Shown here one piece after another: positions 1 through 9,677 of a stretch of DNA of 64,000 bases. The stretch is from Lachnospiraceae bacterium (GTDB lineage: Bacteria > Bacillota > Clostridia > Lachnospirales > Lachnospiraceae). The notes below the pieces were generated by a model that saw only the letters and a list, made by a program, of their open reading frames with translations, was not told the origin of the DNA and did no database searches. The position numbers were made by a program, and so were the translations under genes. The stretch is from NCBI GenBank assembly GCA_021200995.1, contig JAJQFS010000027.1:1-64000 (forward strand), written 5' to 3'. Each line of letters opens with the position of its first letter. Position 1 is the first letter of the stretch.

Positions 1-105
1 ATCCACATGGATGGTTAGTTGAGCTGAAAGTGCTATTTTTCAGTGTTTCCCTAATTAATATTGATATTTTGGGACATTATAAGCAGAGAAGAGAGACGTG
101 ATTTT

Positions 106-1605
106 ATGGCAGGACAGCAGAACCAGAACGCAGGACAGCAGGACAATACCAACCAGCTTCTGCAGATTCGCAGAGACAAGCTGAAGGACTTACAGCAAAG
201 AGGCAAGGACCCCTATCAGATCACCAAATATGACGTGACTCACCACAGCGTGGAGATCAAGGAGCATTTTGATGAGCTGGAAGGGCAGAATGTCAGCGTG
301 GCAGGCCGCATGATGTTCAAACGCGTCATGGGCAAGGCTTCCTTCTGCAATATTCGGGACCGCCAGGGCGACATTCAGATTTATGTGGCCCGCGACAATA
401 TCGGCGAGGAGTCCTACGCGGATTTCAAAAAATACGACATGGGCGACATTCTGGGCATCAAAGGCACTGTCTTTAAAACGAAGACGGGCGAGATTTCCGT
501 ACATGCTGATGAGGTCACGCTGCTCTCCAAGAGTCTGCAGATTCTGCCGGAGAAATTTCACGGCCTGACGGATACTGACATCCGTTACCGCCAGAGATAT
601 GTGGACCTGATCATGAATCCGGAGGTGCGGGAGACCTTCCGCAAGCGCTCCCAGATTATCAAAGAGATCCGCAATTTCCTGGACGCGCGCGATTTCATGG
701 AGGTGGAGACCCCCATGCTGGTGTCCAACGCCGGCGGCGCCGCGGCCCGTCCCTTCGAGACGCATTACAACGCGCTCGACGAGGATGTGAAGCTGCGCAT
801 TTCCCTGGAATTATATTTAAAGAGACTGATTGTCGGCGGCTTAGAGCGTGTCTACGAGATCGGCCGCGTGTTCCGCAATGAGGGCGTGGATACCCGCCAC
901 AATCCGGAGTTTACCCTGATGGAGCTCTATCAGGCATATACGGATTACGAGGGCATGATGGAGCTGACAGAGAGCATGTTCCGTTACCTGGCCGAGAAAG
1001 TCTGCGGCAGCAGCAAGTTTACCTATAATGGTACAGAGATAGACTTCGGCAAGCCGTTCGAGCGCATCACCATGACCGACTGCATCAAAAAGTACACCGG
1101 CATTGACTTTGACACCGTTCCGGATTTAGAGTCTGCCAGAGCGTTGGCCAAGGAGCACCACGTCGAGTACGAGGAGCGCCACACCAGAGGCGAGATCATC
1201 AACCTCTTTTTCGAGGAGTTCTGTGAAAAGAACCTCGTGCAGCCGACATTTGTCATGGATCACCCGGTTGAGATTTCCCCGCTGACGAAGAAAAAGCTCT
1301 CCGACCCGACCAAGGTGGAGCGCTTTGAGCTCTTCATCAACACCTGGGAGATGTGCAACGCCTACTCTGAGTTAAACGACCCCATCGACCAGCGTGAGCG
1401 CTTCGCCGCCCAGGATGCGGCGTTCGAGGCCGGCAATGAGGAGGCGAATCACACTGATGAGGACTTCTTAAATGCCCTGGAGGTCGGTATGCCCCCGACG
1501 GGCGGCATCGGCTACGGCATCGACAGACTGGTGATGCTGCTGACGGATTCACAGGCGATCCGGGATGTAATCCTGTGTCCGACGATGAAGACCATCGAGC
1601 AATAA
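106..1605 (+). CDS. lysS: Lysyl-tRNA synthetase, class II
   Basis: Charges tRNA-Lys with lysine in the cytoplasm. The 499-residue product has the class II layout: an N-terminal OB-fold anticodon-binding domain (about residues 50-160, with [18 protein letters not shown]) and then the catalytic core. Motif 2 is visible around [20 protein letters not shown] and motif 3 at the C-terminus ([14 protein letters not shown]). Length matches the usual 490-505. I chose the ATG at 106 rather than the in-frame TTG at 61 because homologues start near here and a purine-rich stretch (agaagagagac) precedes it. The gene is intact and ends in TAA. It sits alone before an accessory block, so the 3' end may mark an insertion boundary, which is inference. 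Confidence 0.97.
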   Translation: MAGQQNQNAGQQDNTNQLLQIRRDKLKDLQQRGKDPYQITKYDVTHHSVEIKEHFDELEGQNVSVAGRMMFKRVMGKASFCNIRDRQGDIQIYVARDNIGEESYADFKKYDMGDILGIKGTVFKTKTGEISVHADEVTLLSKSLQILPEKFHGLTDTDIRYRQRYVDLIMNPEVRETFRKRSQIIKEIRNFLDARDFMEVETPMLVSNAGGAAARPFETHYNALDEDVKLRISLELYLKRLIVGGLERVYEIGRVFRNEGVDTRHNPEFTLMELYQAYTDYEGMMELTESMFRYLAEKVCGSSKFTYNGTEIDFGKPFERITMTDCIKKYTGIDFDTVPDLESARALAKEHHVEYEERHTRGEIINLFFEEFCEKNLVQPTFVMDHPVEISPLTKKKLSDPTKVERFELFINTWEMCNAYSELNDPIDQRERFAAQDAAFEAGNEEANHTDEDFLNALEVGMPPTGGIGYGIDRLVMLLTDSQAIRDVILCPTMKTIEQ

Positions 1606-1643
1606 ATCCTTTAAAATCAAGGGTTTCAGACACCTGGAAATGG

Positions 1644-1665
1644 AAAATGACAACAAAATGACAAC
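1644..1665. repeat. Tandem 11-bp direct repeat downstream of lysS
   Basis: Two exact back-to-back copies of aaaatgacaac lie about 40 bases past the lysS stop, followed by a short inverted repeat (ttcgt...acgaa). The surrounding 1606-1740 has no recognisable gene. The position, between a housekeeping gene and an accessory block, would suit an attachment-site scar. No integrase is present to support that. Confidence 0.45.
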
Positions 1666-1744
1666 AAATTCGTAGATTTATACGAAGTTTCACGAAGCGT
1701 TGTGAATAATCTGAGATGGCTGAAACTATTCATACCAGATAGTT

Positions 1745-1795
1745 AAGAGTACCTTCTTGAAAGATAATGTCTTTCAAGAGGTACTCTTTTTTTGT
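1745..1795 (+). terminator. Strong intrinsic terminator-like hairpin A
   Basis: A 19-bp stem with one bulged base (left arm 1745-1764, right arm 1770-1788) is followed directly by a run of T. It could end lysS transcription or act as an attenuator for what follows. A diverged copy of the same hairpin lies at about 7476-7520. Confidence 0.8.
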
Positions 1796-1846
1796 CCAGG
1801 CCAGGCGCTCAGTTAATGTCCAAGAAAAGAAAAGGAGAGTGAAACT

Positions 1847-1915
1847 ATGAGAACAGAGGATATGTATTTCAAAAGGGCATTTTATACAGTGGAGCCGGGT
1901 GAAAATAATTTGTAA
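1847..1915 (+). CDS. Possible 22-residue leader peptide or gene remnant
   Basis: A short frame of 22 codons begins with ATG after an excellent ribosome-binding site (aaaggagagtgaaact) and ends in TAA. It lies between terminator-like hairpin A and the promoter of the TetR gene. The peptide (MRTEDMYFKRAFYTVEPGEN...) matches nothing I recognise. A terminator followed by a well-initiated tiny frame is the usual form of a leader peptide. It could equally be the 5' stump of a lost gene. Coding status is unproven. Confidence 0.35.
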   Translation: MRTEDMYFKRAFYTVEPGENNL

Positions 1916-1931
1916 ATTTTCTCCGAAACTA

Positions 1932-1960
1932 TTGTAAGTCCGAGACATTTTTGCTATACT
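1932..1960 (+). promoter_or_regulatory. Sigma-70-type promoter for the TetR/surface-protein operon
   Basis: TTGTAA at 1932-1937 and TATACT at 1955-1960 are separated by 17 bases, about 80 bases upstream of the TetR start. Confidence 0.6.
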
Positions 1961-2043
1961 TCAAAAAGGTATGAGAATGTATTCTGAATAAACCTTGAAA
2001 GACGTTTTCAGCCATTCTGACGTGCGCTGGAAAGGGGAGGGGT

Positions 2044-2760
2044 ATGGCAAAGGTTACACGGGAGCTAAGAGAACTGCATAGGCAGATTATCATCAATGCA
2101 GCGGCGGAAAGCTTTCTGGAGAAAGGCTTCACCAATACCACGGTCAATCATATCATAACGAAGCTCGGTATCAGTGCGGGAGCTTTCACCGGACAGTTCA
2201 GAACCAAGGAAGACGTGCTGTATGAGCTGGTTGGCCTCGTTCTGGATCAGCAGTTTGCCGTTTCGGAAAAGCTGGTTGCGGGGAGGACAGACGATAAAAT
2301 TCTCCTGTACGCTGCGGAAACAGTATTGCAGCTTTATATCGTGGAGCTGAATGATAACCTTAAAGATGTGTATTATAACGCATACTCCTCGCCAAAGACA
2401 TCTGTTTTGATACAGGAGAAGGTCACAAGAACAGTGGAAGCCATTTTCAAAGAACAGCTGCCGCAGCTGGAAACGAAAGACTTTTATCTGCTGGAGATCG
2501 CCACGGGCGGGATCATGCGGGGGTCTATGATTACCCCGTGCAGTATCTGGGTTTCCATGGACATGAAAGTGGAGGCTTTTCTTAAGAATACGCTCCGTCT
2601 TTACTATGTGCCGGATGAAAAGATCGAGGAAGCCATCGCCTTTGTGAAAACCATAGATTTTAAGCAGGTGGCGAAAGAAACCGTTGACGGAATCTTTTGC
2701 TATCTGGAAAAACAGAGGGAAAGTTTACAGAAAAGTTGGCAGGAAGGAGAAAATCAATGA
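2044..2760 (+). CDS. TetR/AcrR-family transcriptional regulator
   Basis: A 238-residue regulator. The N-terminal TetR DNA-binding domain (about residues 10-60) contains ESFLEKGFTNTTVNHIITKLGISAGAFTGQF, written here in part as INAAAESFLEKGFTNTTV and a recognition helix near ISAGAF. The rest is the helical ligand-binding and dimerisation part, with no family-specific residue I can name. The start at 2044 follows a strong purine-rich site (ggaaaggggagggg). Its TGA overlaps the ATG of the surface-protein gene by four bases, so the two are probably co-transcribed and translationally coupled. It may be a local repressor of that operon. Confidence 0.88.
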   Translation: MAKVTRELRELHRQIIINAAAESFLEKGFTNTTVNHIITKLGISAGAFTGQFRTKEDVLYELVGLVLDQQFAVSEKLVAGRTDDKILLYAAETVLQLYIVELNDNLKDVYYNAYSSPKTSVLIQEKVTRTVEAIFKEQLPQLETKDFYLLEIATGGIMRGSMITPCSIWVSMDMKVEAFLKNTLRLYYVPDEKIEEAIAFVKTIDFKQVAKETVDGIFCYLEKQRESLQKSWQEGENQ

Positions 2761-3851
2761 ACATATGGAAAAAGACGGTAGGATTACTGTCGGTAATCTG
2801 CCTTGTGATGGGGCTTTTGCCGATCACAACGGTATTTGCCGCCAGCATGGAGGTCGGCACGGAAACCGAATTGGTCGCTGCCCTCGGCCAAGCGCAGGAC
2901 GGCGACACCATAACGTTGAGCAGCGACATCGAAGTCAACCAGCAGCTTGTCATCAACGCCGACATCACGCTGGATTTGGGCGGATACACGCTGACCAACA
3001 ACTACGTGAACGTCGACGGTACCGGAATATACCGGTTCACGCTCATAACGACAGCCAACGTGACCATCCAGAACGGAGCCTACGAGGTGACGGCACCGGC
3101 GGAGACCGACGGCGTCGAGACCAGGGGCATTGTCGCCAGCGAGGGCAACCTGACGCTTTCAAGCTTGACTGCGGCGGCCTACGGCATCAACGTCTGCTCC
3201 TATTCGGAAAGCGGAACCCTGACCATCCTGGATTCCGGCATCTCCGGCAGCTATGCAGTCGGTTCCTTCGCCAACGACAACACGGTGATCATTGACGGCA
3301 GCTCGCTGGTAGGCTCCGTGTGCGGCCTGTACCACAACGGCTCCTATTACGGCTTCGAGTGCTACGTCTCGAATACCACCATCGTAGGCGGCGACAGCGA
3401 TGCAGGCACTTCAGCGAACGACGATGCCGACGGCGTGTACATTTCGGGAAGCACCACCACCGAAGCAGCCGCCGGATGCCACACGGCCATATTCACCGAC
3501 TGCACCATTTCCGGCGCGACCGGTATCGAGGTCAAGTACACCAACCTGACGTTGAGCAACTGCACCGTGACCGCAACGGGAACAACCCCCACCTTCGAGC
3601 AGTACAACAATGGATCCACGACCTCCGGCTTCGCCGTCGTCTCCACCGACAATAGCATGGATGGCGATGACCCCAAGCCATCAGGTACCATCACCATCAA
3701 CAGCGGGACGTACACGGGCCTTATAGGGCTAACCGAGCTTATCGATCCCGACCTGTATCCTGATTTCAAAGAAGCCACCTATGTCATCTCCGGCGGCAAT
3801 TTTACCACGCAGCTCTCCGCAAGCTATTGCGCAGAGGGGGTTACGTACTGA
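2757..3851 (+). CDS. Cell-surface beta-helix protein, N-terminal part (frameshifted)
   Basis: Encodes a secreted protein. It has a signal peptide at residues 1-29 (MNIWKKTVGLLSVICLVMGL, cleavage probably after VFA), then a repetitive Ser/Thr/Gly-rich segment of the parallel beta-helix kind (ALGQAQDGDTITLSSDI, LDLGGYTL, TISGATGIEVKYTNLTLSN). Such folds occur in adhesins and polysaccharide-binding proteins. The ATG at 2757 follows ggaaggagaaa and overlaps the upstream stop. The frame ends at TGA 3849-3851, just after a run of five G. The natural continuation (GYVLTTTKNAEGYYTV) lies in another frame, so the gene looks broken by a small indel near 3834-3842. Codon use is richer in C-ending codons than in the downstream half. 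Confidence 0.75.
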   Translation: MNIWKKTVGLLSVICLVMGLLPITTVFAASMEVGTETELVAALGQAQDGDTITLSSDIEVNQQLVINADITLDLGGYTLTNNYVNVDGTGIYRFTLITTANVTIQNGAYEVTAPAETDGVETRGIVASEGNLTLSSLTAAAYGINVCSYSESGTLTILDSGISGSYAVGSFANDNTVIIDGSSLVGSVCGLYHNGSYYGFECYVSNTTIVGGDSDAGTSANDDADGVYISGSTTTEAAAGCHTAIFTDCTISGATGIEVKYTNLTLSNCTVTATGTTPTFEQYNNGSTTSGFAVVSTDNSMDGDDPKPSGTITINSGTYTGLIGLTELIDPDLYPDFKEATYVISGGNFTTQLSASYCAEGVTY

Positions 3852-4909
3852 CCACGACCAAAAACGCAGAAGGGTATTACACGGTCGAGCCCATCACCTA
3901 CACGCTGAGAGTTACCGTTCCGGTCTTTAATGTGACCTATGGATACTCGCAGCCCGACGAGGAGAGCATCACGATTACAAGCATCGGCAACAGCGACGCG
4001 ACAATTTCCAGCGTTGCCCTCAGCGGTGCAAACGCGGATTCCTTCACACTGAAAAAGACGGATGGCACGACGATTGCTGCAAATACGACAGACAGCACCA
4101 CATATACGATTCAGCCAAAGGACGGGCTTTCCACAGGTACGTATATCGCGACCATCACTGTGACTTATAACAATAATGAAACGGCAACCGCAGAAGTGTC
4201 CTTCACCGTGAACAAGGCAGACCAGTCTGTTTCTTACAGCGAGAGCACCATGACGAAGCATATCAATGATGCAGCCATCACCAATACTCTGACTCAAACC
4301 ATCGGAGACGGTACAATCAGCTACACCTCCAGTGATACAACCGTTGCAACAGTGAATGCAACTACCGGTGAAGTGACAATCGTAGGTGCAGGTTCCACAA
4401 CCATCACAGCAACTGCTGCATCCACAGGCAATTATAATGAAGCGACTGCTTCCTACACCCTGACCGTGACGGCACACAGCTACAGCGAGCCGAGCTTCAC
4501 CTGGAGCGAGGATGGCAAGAGCTGCATAGTCAGCTTCACTTGTACGGATTGTAACGATGTGCAGACGGTAACTGCAACAGTGATATCCAAAGTAAAAACC
4601 GCTGCCACCGCAACGGAAAATGGCGTGACCATCTACACAGCAACTGTAACCTTTGACGGCGTAGAGTACACCGCAACGAAAGAGCTTGCGGATATCTCTG
4701 CCACCGGAAGTACTGAGTCTGACGGTTCAGTCGAAACAGAAAGTGCGGACAGTGAGACATCAACCACGGAAGATGTTTCCGTTACAACAATATCAGCTGA
4801 GACAGGAGACAACAGCCAGATGATATTATGGATTGTACTGTTGCTTCTGTCTGGCGTCGGCGCAGCTGGCATAGCTGCCTGCCACACAAAGCGGAGACAC
4901 AACAGATAA
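3840..4909 (+). CDS. Cell-surface protein, C-terminal part with Ig-like domains and wall anchor (frameshifted)
   Basis: Continuation of the preceding surface protein in a different frame. It lacks a plausible start of its own; a possible in-frame ATG-like site at 3827 has no ribosome-binding site. It holds an Ig-like or choice-of-anchor segment, then a bacterial Ig-like group 2 type domain (TISYTSSDTTVATVNATTGE ... GAGSTTITATA), a Thr/Ser/Glu-rich stalk, and a C-terminal anchor. The anchor is ETGDNSQ, a hydrophobic stretch (MILWIVLLLLSGVGAAGIAA), then KRRHNR. This resembles a sortase signal with a degenerate LPxTG (AETGD). With the shift repaired the whole protein would be about 717 residues. 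Confidence 0.7.
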
Positions 4910-4948
4910 TTACAGTTGCATAAAAACGAAATTCCGCATATTCGCAAA

Positions 4949-4988
4949 ATCCCTCCTATCAGGTACAGTGTATCAGGACAGGAGGGAT
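4949..4988. terminator. Hairpin between convergent genes
   Basis: The 9-bp perfect stem atccctcct/aggagggat encloses a 22-base loop, and is placed between the surface-protein gene (+) and the DUF2798 gene (-). It has only a weak T tract (cttt) on the + side. Confidence 0.55.
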
Positions 4989-5077
4989 CTTTACGCCCGT
5001 TCTAGCCGAAAAAGTTTAAAAAATCAAGAAGTTTTTACTCCTATACAGATAAAAAGTATCTTTGTTTTTTGACTTTT

Positions 5078-5581
5078 TCATTTTTTCGCGAAAATCCTCC
5101 CGAACACCCAGTGCGTAAATGGCGCGGCCGCGAAGAAATTCCAGAAAAACGCCATCGGGAAATTCTTTAACAAGGTGCCGACCCAGATGGCGGGCAGCTG
5201 TGTGATGGGCGCGCCGGCCAGCGCAATATTGAATAAAAGAGAGGCAATCAGGCTCATGGAAGGACACATGACGGCGACGGTCGCGCCCTGGCGCAGGAGC
5301 TGGCAGACATAGGGATTGTCTTTTTCGGGGTCGCTGTGCTTCGCGGCAAAGGCAGCCCCGAAACGATTTCCATACAGATTGGAAATGATAAAGACGAAAA
5401 TTCCCATGTAGGACGCCTCGATGAGCGCGTCTAAAAAGACGATATTCGTCATATTGCTGAGGCCGCCAGCGGATAGCGTGGCCCCTTCCTTGATAGCGAC
5501 GTTGTAGACCTCCATGCCGTACGCCATCGCGTAGGACATAATTAGTCCGAAGATGATTCCCTGAGTTTTTGTTTTTGGCAT
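5078..5581 (-). CDS. DUF2798-family membrane protein
   Basis: A 167-residue protein of the DUF2798 type, recognisable from its start MPKTKTQGIIFGLIMSYAMA and the repeated hydrophobic segments. Three to four membrane spans are visible (about residues 8-28, 48-70, 97-125 and 140-160). Function is unknown; the family is found as small membrane proteins in Firmicutes. I chose the ATG at 5581 because it follows aggaagg and because homologues begin with MPKTK. The upstream extension would run through a hairpin. The hairpin at 5674-5712, oriented with a T tract toward this gene, may be an attenuator. Confidence 0.8.
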   Translation of the reverse strand: MPKTKTQGIIFGLIMSYAMAYGMEVYNVAIKEGATLSAGGLSNMTNIVFLDALIEASYMGIFVFIISNLYGNRFGAAFAAKHSDPEKDNPYVCQLLRQGATVAVMCPSMSLIASLLFNIALAGAPITQLPAIWVGTLLKNFPMAFFWNFFAAAPFTHWVFGRIFAKK

Positions 5582-5673
5582 ATTGATGAACCTTCCTTTC
5601 CGTGAAATCAGTGCAGCTGTGGTCATACAGGAACTGATCCCCGAAAAAAAGCGTGTCACACTTTCCCTGAAAA

Positions 5674-5712
5674 AAGGCGTATCCTCTTTCCGGAGAAAGA
5701 GTGATACGCCTT
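5674..5712 (-). terminator. GGCGTATC hairpin, copy 1
   Basis: The arms aaggcgtatcctctttc and gaaagagtgatacgcctt pair over about 17 bp with one bulge. On the minus strand it is followed by TTTTTTC, so it reads as an intrinsic terminator or attenuator ahead of the DUF2798 gene. A partial left-arm duplicate lies next to it (5645-5668). Related hairpins occur at 15785 and 21802. Confidence 0.7.
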
Positions 5713-5870
5713 GCGAACGGTATGTATGCTACACGCACTGATTTTTTTGTGTGAGCCGGAGCATGAACAAAGGGTGTTGTGATCTGGCTCGCCGTTTATT
5801 TTAGCACGGAAAAATCCGGGATGTAAGAAAAAATTCATATCGTTCTCGTTTCGCTTTTCTGTTAAAGACC

Positions 5871-5898
5871 TTGACTTTTTATGATAGAGGGATATAAT
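5871..5898 (+). promoter_or_regulatory. Promoter for the AAA/DUF234 ATPase gene
   Basis: TTGACT at 5871-5876 and a perfect TATAAT at 5893-5898, with a 16-base spacer, lie about 50 bases upstream of the start codon. Confidence 0.75.
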
Positions 5899-5948
5899 AA
5901 TATCAAATCGTGATTTGCCAAATTTAGATTTGATACTGGAGGGCACAT

Positions 5949-7403
5949 ATGTTTATCGGCAGAGAAGCAGAGCTTACATTCCTGGAAGAGAAATATACGG
6001 AGACGAAAGGACAGCTGATAGTCCTTTATGGCAGACGGCGTGTGGGAAAAACGGAAACCTTAAAGGAGTTTTGCAAGGGAAAACCACATTTTTTTTATTC
6101 CTGCACACAGAGTACCGACAGAGTGCAGCTGAACAGATTCTCGAAGCAATTGCTAAAAGAGAATATTCCGGCCAGTCAGTATATCTCAGCATTTGAAGAC
6201 TGGGAGGCGGCATTTCATTCTTTCTCAGATCTTCCGTACGGGAATCAGAAAAAGCTGGTGATTATAGATGAATTCTCCTATATGTGCAGAGGCAATTCCA
6301 GCATTCCTTCTATCCTTCAGAATCTCTGGGATTCGGAATTCAAAGACAGTAATATTATGATTGTGCTGTGCGGCAGCGCAATGAGTTTTATTGAAAATGA
6401 GTTGCTCGCGGAGAAAAATCCTCTCTATGGCAGGGCTACCGGTATTTATAAGATGAAGGAGATGGGATTTTATGATGCGACGCGGTTTTTTCCCGGCTAT
6501 TCGGCAAGGGATAAAGTCATTGCCTATGCTGTTCTGGGAGGTATTCCGCATTATCTCAGTCAGTGGGATCCGGAGCTTTCCATCGATGAAAATATTCAGA
6601 AATATGTGTTGACCAAGGGCTGCGCACTGTACAGCGAGGTGGAATTTCTGCTTCATCAGGAATTGCGGGAAACGCCGATTTACAATGCTGTCATTGAAGC
6701 GGTTGCGCTTGGCAGTACCCGCTTAAATGAGATCAGCCAGAAGTCTTTGATTGAGGACACATCCAAGACGAGCGTTTATCTGAAAAATCTGATCGAGCTT
6801 GGAATTGTGGAAAGGGAATTTTCTGTGGACAGAAAACTTAAGGAAAAGGCCAATTCCAACAGAGGCACTTATCGGCTGACAGATCACTTTTTCCGCTTCT
6901 GGTATACCTTTGGTTTTGCGAATATTTCCGACCTGGAGGATGGCGATGTGAGCGGGGTATATGAATATGCTGTGAAGCCGGCGCTTCATGAATTTGCCGC
7001 CCTGCCGTTTGAGGAAGTGTGCAGGATATTTGTAAAAGAACTGCAGCGGGATAATGCGCTGCCGTTCCGCTATTCTAAAATGGGACGGTGGATGGGCAGG
7101 ACGACTGTGCGTAATCCGGCCGCTGAGACCGGTGTTTCCGTTGCAGAAACCGAGATCGACATTCTGGCAATAGGACGGGATGAAAAGGAGTATCTGGTTG
7201 GCGAGTGCAAATTCAAAGGTCATCCTTTTACCTATTCCGAATATCTCGATACTGCCGCCAAGCTCGCGCCGTTAAAAGAAACTGCGAAGTTTACCTACGC
7301 TTTGTTTTCAGAAAGCGGATTTGACGAGCAGCTGACTGCGGAAGCGCGAAACTCCGGTCTGCTTCTGTATCCGCTTGAGGCTATTGTGAACTATAAAAAA
7401 TAA
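5949..7403 (+). CDS. AAA-family ATPase with C-terminal DUF234
   Basis: A 484-residue protein of the archaeal-type ATPase family common in anaerobic bacteria. Residues 1-210 are the P-loop domain. Walker A is LYGRRRVGKTE (about residues 27-37) and Walker B is LVIIDEFSYM (about 105-114). A winged-helix-like middle follows, and then the DUF234 domain (about 310-480), which resembles nuclease folds (ETEIDILAI ... YLVGECKFKG, a D-x(n)-E-x-K-like arrangement). The family's role is unsettled. The DUF234 part suggests DNA binding or cutting. The start follows tggagggcacat. It has its own promoter and no coupled neighbour, which is typical of accessory cargo. Confidence 0.88.
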   Translation: MFIGREAELTFLEEKYTETKGQLIVLYGRRRVGKTETLKEFCKGKPHFFYSCTQSTDRVQLNRFSKQLLKENIPASQYISAFEDWEAAFHSFSDLPYGNQKKLVIIDEFSYMCRGNSSIPSILQNLWDSEFKDSNIMIVLCGSAMSFIENELLAEKNPLYGRATGIYKMKEMGFYDATRFFPGYSARDKVIAYAVLGGIPHYLSQWDPELSIDENIQKYVLTKGCALYSEVEFLLHQELRETPIYNAVIEAVALGSTRLNEISQKSLIEDTSKTSVYLKNLIELGIVEREFSVDRKLKEKANSNRGTYRLTDHFFRFWYTFGFANISDLEDGDVSGVYEYAVKPALHEFAALPFEEVCRIFVKELQRDNALPFRYSKMGRWMGRTTVRNPAAETGVSVAETEIDILAIGRDEKEYLVGECKFKGHPFTYSEYLDTAAKLAPLKETAKFTYALFSESGFDEQLTAEARNSGLLLYPLEAIVNYKK

Positions 7404-7475
7404 AAGCAATCCATGGTATCATACCCTTTTGTTGCTTTAATCATAATATGGAAAGAATGTTTGGTAAAATTGTCG

Positions 7476-7520
7476 GGGCACCTTCTGAGAGAAAATATCT
7501 TTCAAAAGGTGTTCTTTTTT
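7476..7520 (+). terminator. Terminator-like hairpin B (diverged copy of hairpin A)
   Basis: A stem formed by ggcaccttctgagaga and tctttcaaaaggtgttc, with wobble pairs, is followed by six T. It resembles hairpin A at 1745-1795 in both stem and trailer (TTTTTTGTC). It lies 70 bases past the ATPase stop. The rest of 7521-7806 holds no gene I can support. Confidence 0.6.
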
Positions 7521-7806
7521 GTCGGATTCCATTGCATTCAAGTGAAAAAGAGCGTATTATATACCTGTATTTTCCGACAAATCCATATTTATTTTGATAA
7601 TTTTGTGTCAATCTTTTAAAAGCTTGTTAATCTTATGTCAATTCGACCGAAATCTCAGGAGTATGAATTTGCAGTCAATATGCCGCCGGTGGCCTTCATG
7701 AGGCTCATACTGCGCCCACAGACAGGATCAGGAGCATGACGGTGGATCAATATACGGAAAATACTGGAAAGAAAAATCTTTTTATAAACGGAAAGGAAGG
7801 TTTTTT

Positions 7807-9677
<1,871 letters not shown>

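Noticed and set aside
1..105. A gene upstream of lysS
   Set aside because: No frame with a start, ribosome-binding site or family resemblance; it appears to be the lysS leader.
3834..3840. Phase-variable switch at the G run
   Set aside because: Five G is shorter than typical slipping tracts; kept as a possible indel, not called as a switch.
7413..7619. Open frame of 68 codons after the ATPase gene
   Set aside because: It runs through hairpin B and its T tract and has no ribosome-binding site; it looks noncoding.
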